This document shows positions 46,411 to 58,300 of a DNA stretch of 64,000 nucleotides, piece by piece. Under the pieces are notes generated by a model. That model had not been told where the DNA came from and did not search any database. It saw nothing but the letters and a program-made list of their open reading frames with translations. The first letter of the stretch is position 1; every line of letters starts with the position of its first letter. The DNA comes from Tetragonia tetragonoides. Taxonomy: Eukaryota; Streptophyta; Magnoliopsida; Caryophyllales; Aizoaceae. Location: positions 3,261,501-3,325,500 of the forward strand of contig CM076142.1 in the NCBI GenBank assembly GCA_038025085.1, written 5' to 3'. Made by a program: the position numbers and the translations under genes.

Positions 46411-48024
46411 ATGCACCGTCATATTCGACCGTTGACGATCCTTTACAGAGGGATTATTCATCGGAATTTCAAATTCATCTTAGGAGCAATACCTCATCAA
46501 CATTCCCACATCTCTCACCGCTTATTTCCACCAAATTCTCTCTGTAACACAGTAAAGTTTCGATCTTTTCACATAAAAAGTGACCCAACTTTCAACAATC
46601 AAGAACCTGGGTTTCTTCAAACTTCTGAAGATGAATCAACCCAAGTTGAGAAAGTTGCTCTCAAAGTTCAGAAATTGCTCAAAGAATATTCAGATAGATC
46701 AGATGAGGAGCTTGATCAAGCTCTTAGAGATGATAGGGTAGAACTTTGTGAGGAATTGGTTCTTAATGTGCTTAAAAGGCATAGTTCAGATTGGAAATTA
46801 GCGTTTCGGTTCTTTAATTGGGTCACGAAAGGTGATAATCCAAGTGGGTTTTTGCCAGGATCAGGGGCTTATAATGAAATGCTTGGGATTTTGGGTAAAA
46901 TGAAGCGGTTTGAGGAACTCGACCAAGTGTTCGACGAAATGTCTAAGAGAGGAGTTATGAATGAGAGATCATATGGGATTGTGGTTCATAGATATGCTGC
47001 TGCTCATAGGATTGATGATGCTATTGACTTTTTCTATAAGAGGAAGCAATATGGACTTAAGCTTGATTTGATTGCTTTTCATACTCTTTTAATGTCATTG
47101 TGTCGCTACAAACATGTTGAGGCTGCAGAATTTTTGTTTCATTCAAAGAAAGGGGAGTTTCAGTATGATACTAAAACTTGGAATATCATCCTAAACGGGT
47201 GGTGTGTACTAGGAAATTTACGCGAAACGAAGAGATTTTGGAATGAGATAATCCGATCAAAGTGTAAACTAGATGAAGTCACATATGGGACCTTTATAAA
47301 TTCGTTATGCAAGTCTGGCAAAATTAGCAGTGCTGTTAAGTTGTTTCAAGCTATGTGGGAAAAGGGTTGCAACCCGGATGTTGTGATCTGTAATAGTGTG
47401 ATAGAAGGGCTGTGTTTCAAGAAGAGGATACCTGAAGCCCTTGCAATATTTCAGGAAATGAATGAGAAAGGTTGTGAGCCAGTTGTTGCGACGTATAATA
47501 GTTTGATCAAACACTTGTGTAAGATTCAGAGAATGGAGGTGGTTTATGGACTTCTGGATCAAATGGAGGAGAAGGGAGGAAATTGTTTACCAAATGCCAG
47601 GACTTATAGTCATTTGTTGAATTCGTCGAAGAATCCAGAGGAAGTTTCAAGTCTGGTGGAAAGAATGAAGAAAACAGGATGTAAGATGACAGGGGACATA
47701 TATAATTTGCTTTTGAGATTGTATATGAATTGGGATTGTGAGGAACAAGTTCAATCAACTTGGACTGACATGGTGAAAGACGGCATGGGACCTGACCAAC
47801 GTTCTTACACTATCATGATCCATGGTCTGTATGACCAAGGAAGAATAGAAGATGCTTTGAACTATTTCAACAAAATGACGTCAAAAGGAATGATGCCAGA
47901 GCCGAGGACTATGTTGTTGGTCGATGCTATGAACATCAAGCTGAAGGAGAGAGGAGCAGAAGGTACAAGCATGTCCAAGCATGCACGTATGAGAGAGAGG
48001 AAGAATTTCTCCTTTGGCCGCTGA
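46411..48024 (+). CDS. P-class pentatricopeptide repeat protein, organelle-targeted
   Basis: An intronless gene of 537 aa. PPR proteins bind organellar RNA one base per repeat and act in its processing, stability or translation. The N-terminal ~60 residues are rich in Arg, His, Ile and Ser and almost free of acidic residues (MHRHIRPLTILYRGIIHRNF), which suggests mitochondrial import. From about 150 to 515 there are roughly ten 35-residue repeats, recognisable by phrases such as AYNEMLGILGKMKRFEELDQ, VTYGTFINSLCKSGKISSAV and ATYNSLIKHLCKIQRMEVVY. No E, DYW or SMR domain follows, so it is P-class. The ATG at 46411 is the first in the open frame that provides the presequence. Its RNA target is unknown. 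A relic of the SERRATE 3' end begins about 200 bp downstream. Confidence 0.93.
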   Translation: MHRHIRPLTILYRGIIHRNFKFILGAIPHQHSHISHRLFPPNSLCNTVKFRSFHIKSDPTFNNQEPGFLQTSEDESTQVEKVALKVQKLLKEYSDRSDEELDQALRDDRVELCEELVLNVLKRHSSDWKLAFRFFNWVTKGDNPSGFLPGSGAYNEMLGILGKMKRFEELDQVFDEMSKRGVMNERSYGIVVHRYAAAHRIDDAIDFFYKRKQYGLKLDLIAFHTLLMSLCRYKHVEAAEFLFHSKKGEFQYDTKTWNIILNGWCVLGNLRETKRFWNEIIRSKCKLDEVTYGTFINSLCKSGKISSAVKLFQAMWEKGCNPDVVICNSVIEGLCFKKRIPEALAIFQEMNEKGCEPVVATYNSLIKHLCKIQRMEVVYGLLDQMEEKGGNCLPNARTYSHLLNSSKNPEEVSSLVERMKKTGCKMTGDIYNLLLRLYMNWDCEEQVQSTWTDMVKDGMGPDQRSYTIMIHGLYDQGRIEDALNYFNKMTSKGMMPEPRTMLLVDAMNIKLKERGAEGTSMSKHARMRERKNFSFGR

Positions 48025-48227
48025 TGAATCCTTACTTATATGAGGAACGTGAGTTTGGATTAAAAGGATACCGAGTTTGCTTGTGGGGTCAAAATATGCA
48101 GCTATAATATTGGTAGCTAAGAATTCAGAAGCATCTCTAGTTACGTCATTTACTGACATGATAAAGTTGTATTGCTGTGCAAATCACCCACCCATTGGAG
48201 TAATAGATGATCTTACGACTTTATATG

Positions 48228-48650
48228 CAGCTAAGATTTGGAGGGTCCCGAAGATGAAGTCGTTCTGAAGACTTGAGGGTTTTAAACACTATATCCTGCT
48301 AAGAGGAGCTCTCCATGCTCCAGTTTCCTGTGCCACGAACTTTGCCTGCTCTGGGTTTGAGAATTGGGCAGCTATTGGATGCTAATGCCCCTTATGTTCA
48401 GCCATTAGCAGGATGGATCGGGTTTAAATAGTTTCCGTCATTTGTGAATTGAGGACAATGGTAGCTCTGAATGCAACTTAGGCAAAGATGTATTCTTGGT
48501 AGCTCTGAATGCAACTTAGGTAAAGATGTGTTCTTGGCAGAGATTTTTCGGAGGCATTGTTGCCATTGCACATCTTTTAACCTTTCCACTTATGGTTGAA
48601 GAGAAGCCGAGACTGATTCGGTGGAGTAAAAATAAACATTGTTTAGCGTT
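48228..48650 (+). pseudogene. Relic of SERRATE last exon and 3'UTR
   Basis: GCAGCTAAGATTTGGA followed by AAGATGAAGTCGTTCTG matches the acceptor and last coding exon of SERRATE at 39788-39835. Downstream, TGAGAATTGGGCAGCTATTG, GGCATTGTTGCCATTGCACAT and GACTGATTCG follow in the same order and spacing as in the SERRATE 3'UTR (39940-40235). The coding part is frameshifted and has lost the true stop. A 38-bp tandem duplication (48460-48497 and 48498-48535) is a later local event. The relic lies in the same orientation as both SERRATE and the PPR gene and may serve as the 3' end of PPR transcripts. Confidence 0.75.
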
Positions 48651-49361
48651 CCGTTTTGTCCCATGATACTCTTTATCAATCAGTAATACCCGAGCAATCT
48701 TGCTCTAATGAAATGGTATAATGTTGTTTTCTTGATTTTATAGATTTCGCTTTTGAGGTTGATTAAGCAACCATCAGCTGGATCATGCCAATATTGCATG
48801 CTGCGCCCCTTCAGCAGTTCACTGGAAATTTTTGCTTGATGCATTCCACTCTTTCAACTTTATCCCACCAACAAATAATTTAGTAGGTGAACTCTTAATT
48901 ACATCCAAAGTGAACCAAGTGAAAGCTGGTTCACTGGATAATGTGCAAATTGACAACTGCGGAGTGTCGTTAGGGGGAGGGGGAGGGGGAGAAAAGTCTA
49001 TAAGAACGCAAGAAAAATGAGATTTCCTACAATTTAACAATAAAGATTAAAATTGATTTGGCTATGTAAACAACAAACATGTACAAACTGGTAACGCCTA
49101 CATCATTCAGAAGAACAAGGGGAAGAAAGCTTCTGAGTTATGAAATGCACAGAGGGTACCCCTCCCCCCTCCTACCCAACTGAGCAACTAACCAAACTGT
49201 ATACCTGTGATCTTAGTGAAATTCTGTAACTTGGGGGAGGAAAAGAGAAAAGAAGAACGGAAAAAAATAAAATTTTGAAAACCTAACTGAAGAAAGAAAC
49301 TCACATCTAACTGAACTTGCACACCTAGTCCTAAAGTTGAAGTTACAAAACTTAGAGGCCT
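48651..49361. other. Intergenic DNA; 3' flank of the FAR1-related gene
   Basis: AT-rich with a poly-G-rich tract near 48970-48990. The 3'UTR of the minus-strand FAR1-related gene should lie in the right part. No other feature was seen. Confidence 0.5.
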
Positions 49362-52300
49362 CTACTTCCTCTGCTTCTTGGATGGTGGTTCAGGTTGTGG
49401 ATCGACCTGCTGAAGAAAGGTTAGCCAAAGATTAGCAAATAGAGAATCGTGAATATATATAGTAGACAGGTAGTATCCACATAATATTGGGAAAAATACA
49501 GATGAAGTTTAATGAATAAAACTGACATGATTGATGCAGTTTTAGTTATAAGCCATCACTGGTGATCGGCATTTAGCAAAAACTTCGAACTAATCTTTGA
49601 CCAATAACTTCAAAAGAAATACCAACATAAATGGTCAAATTGCATTGCATATAGACATTTAACAGTAAACCTCAGACTTGGACCTGGAATTTGGTAGGGG
49701 CTTAAATAGGTTCTAAATAGTGTTCTGATGAAAGTGCTCTTGATTATGAAGTTAAAATTAAAAGCTTCAACTATCTCTTCCAGTGTACACTGTATATATA
49801 ACCCTTTGGTTGGTGAGAAATGCATATTCACCTTGTTCAGATCAAATGTAACAAAATCCCTTGTGCAGATCATGTTTGTGACTGTGACACATCAGATTAT
49901 GCTTAGCAATCGCCTCTTTTGGAAGTTAGTAGTTAGCACGTAGACAGATTGTGTTAGCTGCGCAAACTAACAGTTTCTGTTCCGGGGACTCCGGAACAGT
50001 GAAAAACGTGGATTAGCCTTCAACTTTGGGCTTCCCGGGGCCCGGTTGGAAAATTTGCCCAAACCTCTCGGGGTGCTCTATATTGACCCAGGAGGACCCC
50101 ACGTGCCCCTGGTAGACCATCCGGGCCCCAGAATTTCGTATTCATCTATGATTTTCAGTGTTCAGTTTTGAAGTGGGTAATCATAAAATGGCCTTCCAAA
50201 TCTAATAGGAACCCCATAACTGAGCATGGAGGCCTAACATCTCCTCTAGAAATTTCAAAGATATGGTGCCAAAATAACAACTTTCACTCCCGGCTTCCGA
50301 AACCCCCAAATACGTAGATTATAGCCTTCAACTTCGGGCTTCCCGGGGCCCGAATGAAAACTTTGCCCAAACCTCTCTACGTGCTTTAACGTGTCCAGTA
50401 AGGACCCCACGTGCCTTCGGTATGCCATCCGAATATCAGAACTACGTGTTTATCCATGATTTTGGTGTTCGGCTCTTAAACGCGGGTGACCATAAAATTG
50501 CCTTTCAAGCCTAATAGGGTCCCAATAACCGACCCTGGAGGCCTACCATCTCCTCTAGTGGTACGACAGGCGATATATGGTGCGAAAATAACAACTTTCC
50601 CTCTGGGGCCTCTCAAATCCCAAAATTGTGGATTATAGCCTTCAATTTTGGGATTCCCGGGGCCCGTTTGAAAATATTGCCCAAACCTCTCGGGGTGCTC
50701 TATTGTGACCCAGGAGGACCCCACGTGCCCCCGATAGACCATCGGGGTCTCAGAACTTCGTATTTATCTATGACTTTCAGTGTACGACATTTTAAAGTGG
50801 GTAATCATAAAATGGCCAATATGAAACCCATAACTGACCTTGGAGGCCTAACATCTCCTCTAGAAATTTCGATGATATGGTACCAAAATAAAACTTACAT
50901 TCTGGGCCCCCGAACCCCAAAAAACGTGGATTACCTTCAACTTTGGGCTTTCCGGGGCACGGTTGAAAATTTTACCCAAACCTCTCTACACACTTCATTG
51001 TGTCCTTGAAGGACCCCACGTGCCCTTGGTAAGCCATCCGAATATCAGAACTACGTATTTATCCATAATTTTGGTGTTCGACTCTTTAATGTAGGTGACC
51101 ATAAAAGGGTCTTCCAAGCCTAATAAGAATCCCATAATCGACCATGGAGGCCTAACATCACCTTTAGTGGTGCCCCCCCATCTCCTCTGGTGGGGCCCGG
51201 TGTGATAGGATTGCAAAAATAACAGATTATGTTCCCCGGGCCTCCGGAATCCCCCAAAACGTGGATTATCACCTTCAATTTTGAGTTTATGGGGTCCGTT
51301 TGTGATTTATGCCTAAACCTCTCCGGACAGTCTATAGTGACCCAGGAAGACCCCCGGTAGGCCACCCGGTCTCCGAACCATGTATTCACTCATAATTTCG
51401 ATGTTCAGTAGTTTAAAGCAGGTGACCAAAAAATGGCCTTTCCAAGCTTAATAGGGACCTATTAACCGCCTATCATAGGCGTCCTACGTCCCCTAGGTTT
51501 GCCCTGTGCGATATGGTGTGAAAATAACAACTTACAATCTAGGGCCTCTGAAACCTCTTAAGTTTCGTTTTTGGGCTTCCGAATAATCAATTGAGAATTT
51601 TGCCCAAACCTCTCGGGGGTGTTTACTGTGACCAAGGAGGACCCCCGCTAGGCCATCTGAATTTCCAAACAACGTATTCACCCATGATTTTGGAGTTCGG
51701 CCCTATAAAGTGGGTAACCATAAAATGGCCTTCCAAGCCTAATACGGACCCAATAACCAACCTCGGAGGCCTAACATCTCCTCTAGAAATTTCGGTGAAT
51801 GGTGCCAAAATAACAACTTTCATTCCTAGGCCTCCTGAACCCCAAAAAAAAACATGGGTTAGTTGAAAATCTTGCCCAAACCTCTCTGTGTGTTTTACTG
51901 AGACCCGCGAGGATCCCACGTGCCCCTCGTAGGCCATCTAAAAATCAGAACTTCAATTTATGCATGATTTCGGTATTTGGCTCTTTAACGTGGATGACCA
52001 TAAAATGACCTTTCAAGCCAAATAGGGACCGACTCTGAAGGCCTACCATCTCTTCTAGTGGTACCCAGTGCAATATGGTGCAAAAATAACGACTTCAATT
52101 CCGGGCCTCCTGGACCCCAAAATCTTGAATTATAGCCTTCGGTTTTGGGGCATCACGGGGCCCACTTGAGATTTTTGCCCAAACTACTAGGACCCCACGT
52201 GCCCCCGCTAGAAAATCTGGGTCTCAAAACTTCGTATTCATCCATGATTTCAGTGTTCAACACTTTAAAGTGGCCAATCATAAAATGGCCATCAAAGCCT

Positions 52301-55300
52301 AATTTAAACCCCATAACTGACCCTAGAGGCCTAACATCTCCTTTAGTGGTGCCCCCACCTCCTCCCGTGGTGCCTCGTGCGATTTGGTGAATAAATAACA
52401 AATTACATTTGCGGGGTCTTCGAGATACCAAAAAAGTGGATTATCACCTTCGATTTTGAGTTTTCCGGGGCTCGTTTGTGATTTTTGCCTAAACTCGGTA
52501 AGGTCTATTGTGATCCAGGAGGACCCCACGTGTGCAAGGTAGGCCATCCGGGTATCAGAACTATGTATTCATCAAGATTTCGATGTGAGGCCCTTTAACG
52601 TAGGTGACCATAAAATAGCCTTTTAAGCCTAATCTGGACCAAATAACCGACCCCCAGAGGCCTACCATCTCCTCTAGTGGTACCTCATGCGATATGGTGC
52701 AAAAATAACAACTTCTGTTCCGGGGCCTCAAGAACCCCAAATCGTGGATTATAGCCTTGAACTTTGGGCTTGTCGGGGCGCTGTTGAGATTTTTGCCCAA
52801 ACCTCTCGGGGTCCACTATTGTGCCCTAGGAGGACCCCACGTGCCCCCGGTAGGCCAACAGTGTTACAAAATTTCGTATTCATCCATGATTTCAGTGTTC
52901 GACTCTTTAAAGTGGATGACCATAAAATGACCTTTCAAGCCTAATAGGGACCCAATAACCGACTCTGGAGGCCAACCATCTCCTTTAGTGGTATCCCGTG
53001 CAATATGGTGCCAAAATAACAACTTCAACTCCTGACCTCCTCAACCTCAAAATCATGAATTATAGCCTTCAATTTTGGGGCACCACAGGGGCCACTAGTT
53101 TCTTGCCCAAACTTCTCAGGGTGCTCTATTGTGACACAAATGACCCCACGTGACCCCGGTAAACAATCCGGGTCTCAGAACTTCGTATTCATCCATGATT
53201 TCAGTGTTCGACACTTTAAAGTGGGTAATCATAATATGGGCCTTCAAAGCCTAATTTGAACCCCATAACTGACCCTAGAGATCAACATCTCCTTTAGTGG
53301 TGCGCCCATCTCCTTACGCGGTGCCTCGTGCGGTATGGTGCAAAAATAACAAATTACGTTTGCAGGGACTCCGAAATACCAAAAAAGGTGGATTATCACC
53401 TCCAATTTTGAGTTTTTCGAGGCCCGTTTGTTAGTATTGACTAAACCTCTCTGCGAGGTCTATTGTGACCCAAGAAGACCCCATGTGTGCCAGGTAGGCC
53501 ATTCGAGTATCAGAATTTTGTTTCATCAAGATTTCGTTGAGCGGTTTTTTAACGTGGGTTACCCTAAAATAGCTTTTTAGGCCTAATAAGGACCAAATAA
53601 CCGACACCGGAGGCCTACCATCTCCTCTAGTGGTACCCCATGCAATATGGTGCAAAAAGTAACAACTTATGTTCCCGGGTCTCATGAAACCTCAAAATCG
53701 TGGATTATAATAGCCTTCAATTTTGGGCTTCCCGGGCCCGGTTGATATTTTTTCCCTAACCTCTTCGGGTGCCCTATTGTGACCTAGGAGGACCCCACGT
53801 GCCCCCGGTAGGCCAACAGGGGGATAGAACTTCGTATTCATCCATGATTTCAGTGTTCAACTCTTTAAACTGGGTGACCATCAAATGACCTTTCAAGCCT
53901 AATAGGGACCCAATAACCGACTCTAAAGGCCTACCATCTCCTCTAGTGGTACCCCGTGCAATATGGTGCAAAAATAACAAATTTAATTCCGGCCTCCTGA
54001 ACCCAAAATCGTGAATTATAGCCTTCATTTTGGGACATCACGGAACTACTTGAGACTTTTGCCCAAACCTCTCAGAGCGTCAGAGGACCCCACGCGCCCG
54101 CGGTAGGCAATCCAGGGTCATATTCATCCATGATTTCATTGTTTGACACTTTAAAGTGGGTAATCATAAAATGGACTTCAAAGGCTAATTTGAACCCCAT
54201 AACTAACCCAAGAGGCCAACATATCCTTTAGTGGTGCCCCCATCTCCTTACGTGGTTCCTCATGCGATATGGTGCAAAAATAACAAATTACGTTTGCAGG
54301 GCCTCTGAAATACCAAAAAACGTGGATTCTCACCAGCGATTTTTAGTTTTTCGGGGCCCGTTTGTTAGTTTTGCCTAAACCTCTTTGCGAGGTCTATTGT
54401 GACCCAGGATGACCCCGTGTACGCCAGGTAGGCCATCCGGGTATCAGAACTTTGTTTTCAACAAGATTTTGATGTGCGGCTCTTTAACGTGGGTTACTCT
54501 ATAAAATAGACTTTTAAGCCTAATAGGGACCAAATAACAGACCCCCGAGGCCTACCATCACCTCTAGTGGTATCCCATGCGAAATGGTGCAAAAAATAAC
54601 AACTTCTGTTCCCGGGCCTCATGAACCTCAAAATCGTGGATTATAGCCTTCCATTTTGGGCTTCCCGGGGCCCGGTTGAGATTTTTTCCCGAACCTCTTA
54701 GGGTGCTCTATTGTGTCCTAGGAGGACCCCACGTGCCCCCTGTAGGCCAACAGGGTCACAAAACTTCGTGTTCAACTCTTTAAAGTGGGTGACCATAAAA
54801 TGACTTTTCAAGCCTAATAGGGACCCAATAACAGACTCTAAAGGCCTACAATCTCCTCTAGTGGTACCCCGTGCAATATATTGCAAAAATGGCAACTTCA
54901 ATTCCGGCCTCCTGAACCCCAAAATCGTGAATTATAGGCTTCATTTTCAGGACATCGCGAAACCACTTAGAGACTTTTGCCCAAGCCTCTCAGGGTGCTC
55001 TATTGTGAACCAAAGGACCCCACGCGCCCCCGGTAGGCAATCCAGGTTCGTATTCATCCATGATTTCATTGTTCAACACTTTAAAGTGGGTAATTATAAA
55101 ATGGCCTTCAAAGGCTAATTTGAACCCCATAACTGACCCTAGAGGCCGACATCTCCTTTAGTGGTGCCCCCATCTCCTTACGTGGTGCCTCGTGTGATAT
55201 GGTGCAAAAATAACAAATTACATTTGCGGGGCCTCCGAAATACCAAAAAACGTGGATTATCACCTGCGACTTTGAGTTTTTCGGGGCCCGTTTGTTAGTT

Positions 55301-58300
55301 TTGCCTAAATCTCTGTGCGAGGTCTATTGTGACCCAGGAAGGCCCCGTGTGCGCCAGGTAGGCCATCCGGGTATCAGAACTTTGTTTTCATCAAGATTTC
55401 GATGTGCGGCTCTTTAACATGGGTTAGCATAAAATAGACTTTTAAGCCTAATACGGACCAAATAATCGACCCCGGAGGCTTATAATCTCCTCTAGTGGTA
55501 CCCCATGCGATATGGTGGAAAAAATAACAACTTATGTACCCGGGCCTCATGAACCCCAAAATCTTGGATTATAGCCTTCAACTTTGGGCTTCCTGGGCCG
55601 GTTGAGATTTTTGCCCGAACCTCTCGGGGTGCTCTATTGTGACCTAGGAGGACCCCACGTGCCCCCGGTAGGCAAATAGGGTCACAGAACTTTGTATTCA
55701 TCCATGATTTCAGTGTTCGGCTCTTTGAACTGGCTGACCATATAATGACCTTTCAAGCCTTATAGGGACCCAATAACTGACTCTAAAGGCCTACCATCAC
55801 CTCTAGTGGTACCTCGTGCAATATGGTGCAAAAATAACAAATTTAGTTCCGGCCTCCGGAACCCCAAAATCGTGAATTGTAGCCTTCATTTTGGGACATC
55901 ACGGAACCACTTGAGACTTTTGCCCAAACCTCTCAGGGTGCTCTATTGTGACCACAAAGGTAGGCCATCCGGGTATCCGAACTTTGTATTCATCACGATT
56001 TGGATGTTCGGCTCTTTAACGTGGGTGACCATAAAATAGCCTTTTAAGCCATATAGGGACCACATTACGCACTCCAGGGGCCTACCATCTCCTCTAGTGG
56101 TACCCCATGCGATATGGTACAAAAATAACAACTTCTGTTCCGGAGCCTCATGAACCCCAAAATCGTGGATTTATAGCCTTCAATTTTGGGCTTCCCGAGG
56201 CCCAGTTGAGGTTTTTTCCCAAACCTCTCGGGGGTGCTCTTTTGTGACCTAAGAGGATCCCATGTGCCTCCGGTAGGCCAACAGGTCACAGAACATCGTA
56301 TTCATTCATGATTTTAGTGTTCGACTCTTTAAACTGGGTAATCATAAAATGGCCTTCGAAGCCTTATAGAAACCCAATAACCGACCCCGGAGGCCTAACA
56401 TTTCCTTTAGTGGTGCCCCCTATCTCATCTGGTGATGCACCATGCGATACGGTGCAAAAATAACAAGTTTTGTTCCCCGGAGGCCGACCATCTCCTCTAG
56501 TGGATATGGTGCAAAAATAACAACTTACGTTCCAATGCTTCCGGAACCCCAAAACACAGATTATTGCCTTAAATTTGGGGTTTTTCAGGTGCGGTTGTAA
56601 TTTTTTCCCAAACCTCTTCGGGCTGTCTATTGTGACCCAAGAGGACTTGGGTGAACTTAGAGGTCTCAAACAGGTCGGTCATGTCGGATTCGGGTTCGGG
56701 TTCGGTCACTTTCGGTCGGATCATTTTTCAGGTCGGGTCGTTTCATTTTCGGGTTTAGAAAAGCTTGTTCATGACCTAATGTGTTCGGGTTTGGGTCGAC
56801 CCAACGGGTTGAACACTTAATTTTTTAATTTGGTTTTAATTGCACAATTAATTTTATTTTCAACTTTAAAATAAAAAATTGTCATACTATACTGATATTA
56901 GACATAAAAGACATGGTTCTAATCTACTTGAAAAATATTTCGTAAGGTTTTCACCTGTTATTGGGTTTTGACTAATGCAAAAGAAGTATAAAAATCCTCA
57001 TAAGGAATAAAAAAACTCTTATTTAAGAGAAATATGAAATTACAAATGTCGAAGTTAGTTGATATGTTAGAATTTTGATATGATAAAGTCAATTGTCATC
57101 CACTTTTCTCATGTTAAGGTGTTTTATTTTGAACGTCCCAACCCAACGGGTCAACCCAGAGCGGGTTCGGGTTTGACCCAATAAATGTTGGTTTTACGGG
57201 TTCGGTATGCATCGGGTTTTGAGTTGGAATTCTTTGTTCATGACCCACTCGGGTCGATATGGGTCGAGTTTTCGGATCGGATCAAATTTTGACAGCTCTA
57301 GGTGAACTACATATTCACCCATGATTTCGGTGTTTGGCCTTTTAAAGAGGGTGACCAAAAAAAGGCCTTCCAAGAGTAATAGGGAGCTATAACCTACCTC
57401 GCAAGCCTCCAATGTCCTCTAGGGTGCCCTGTATGATATGGTGCAAAAATAACAACTTACGTTATGAGCCTCGGGAATGCAAGGATTATAGTCTTCAATT
57501 TTCGCTTCCCAGCACTTGTTGAGAATTTTGCCCAAACTTCTCCGGAGGGGTACATTGTGACCCAGGAGGGCCCCCGTTCCCCCGGTAGGCCATTCAAGTC
57601 TCAGAAATCATTTTCACCAATGTTTTCGGTTTTCGGCTCTTCAAAGTGCGTGACAATAAAATGGCATTCCAAGCCTAATAAAGAGCCAATAATCGGCTTT
57701 GGAGGCCTCCCATGTCCCATAGGGGTGCCCTCTGCGACGTGAAAATAACAATTTGGGGCCTTCAGAATCCAAAAAGGTGGATTATAGCTTACAATGTTGG
57801 GATTTTCGGGGCCCGATTGAGAATTTTGCCCAAACCTTTGGGGTCTGTTGTGACCTAGGAGGGGACCCCCCGTGCCCACAGTAGGCCATTCAGGTTTCTA
57901 GCTAGGCAAAGACGCCTGCCAGAACTTTTGAGGTACCTAGCTAGGCAAAGACAATCAGCATTCAACATATAGTTATTAGCAATCAGGCGTTATGATGTGT
58001 AAAATTCAGAGCAAGCATTTTGTCCCTTGAAATCTAAAATGCCTCGTGGATTCCAGGTAACTTAGTTAGCAAGGTCCTTGGGGTGGCAAGGAATTGGGTT
58101 CAAAAACCATTTGCAATGACTTTTGAGGGTTCCCTTGCCACCCAAAAAGGAAAGAAAATATATCCAATCTGCCCTCCTAACCAAAAAAGCATTACGAAAA
58201 TTAGCATATTGACTAGTAAACAAGCTAGATTCCCTCTTATATGCTACTCCCAAACAAAGACCATACTGATATACTATGAATAATACTTTTGCCGATACCA

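Larger units (their letters stand above)
49978..57898. repeat. Tandem repeat array C, ~310-bp unit, in the last FRS intron
   Basis: About 23 units of the same family as arrays A and B but a distinct subfamily. Here the marker phrase is GGTGCAAAAATAACAA, with GACCCCACGTGCCCCCGGTAGG and AACCTCTCGG, where A and B have GTGCGAAAATATC and AACTTCTCCGG. The marker recurs every 277-334 bp from about 50270 to 57747. CGTGGATTATAGCC, GGCTTCCCGGGGCC and TGCCCAAAC are common to all three arrays. The array begins and ends in mid-unit and is broken by a hAT element at 56658-57300. It must be removed by splicing from every full-length FRS transcript. Confidence 0.9.

Noticed and set aside
7778..57898. CRISPR-like interpretation of the regular arrays
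   Set aside because: The units are ~313 bp with diverged copies and no short repeats separated by unique spacers. The DNA is clearly plant nuclear.
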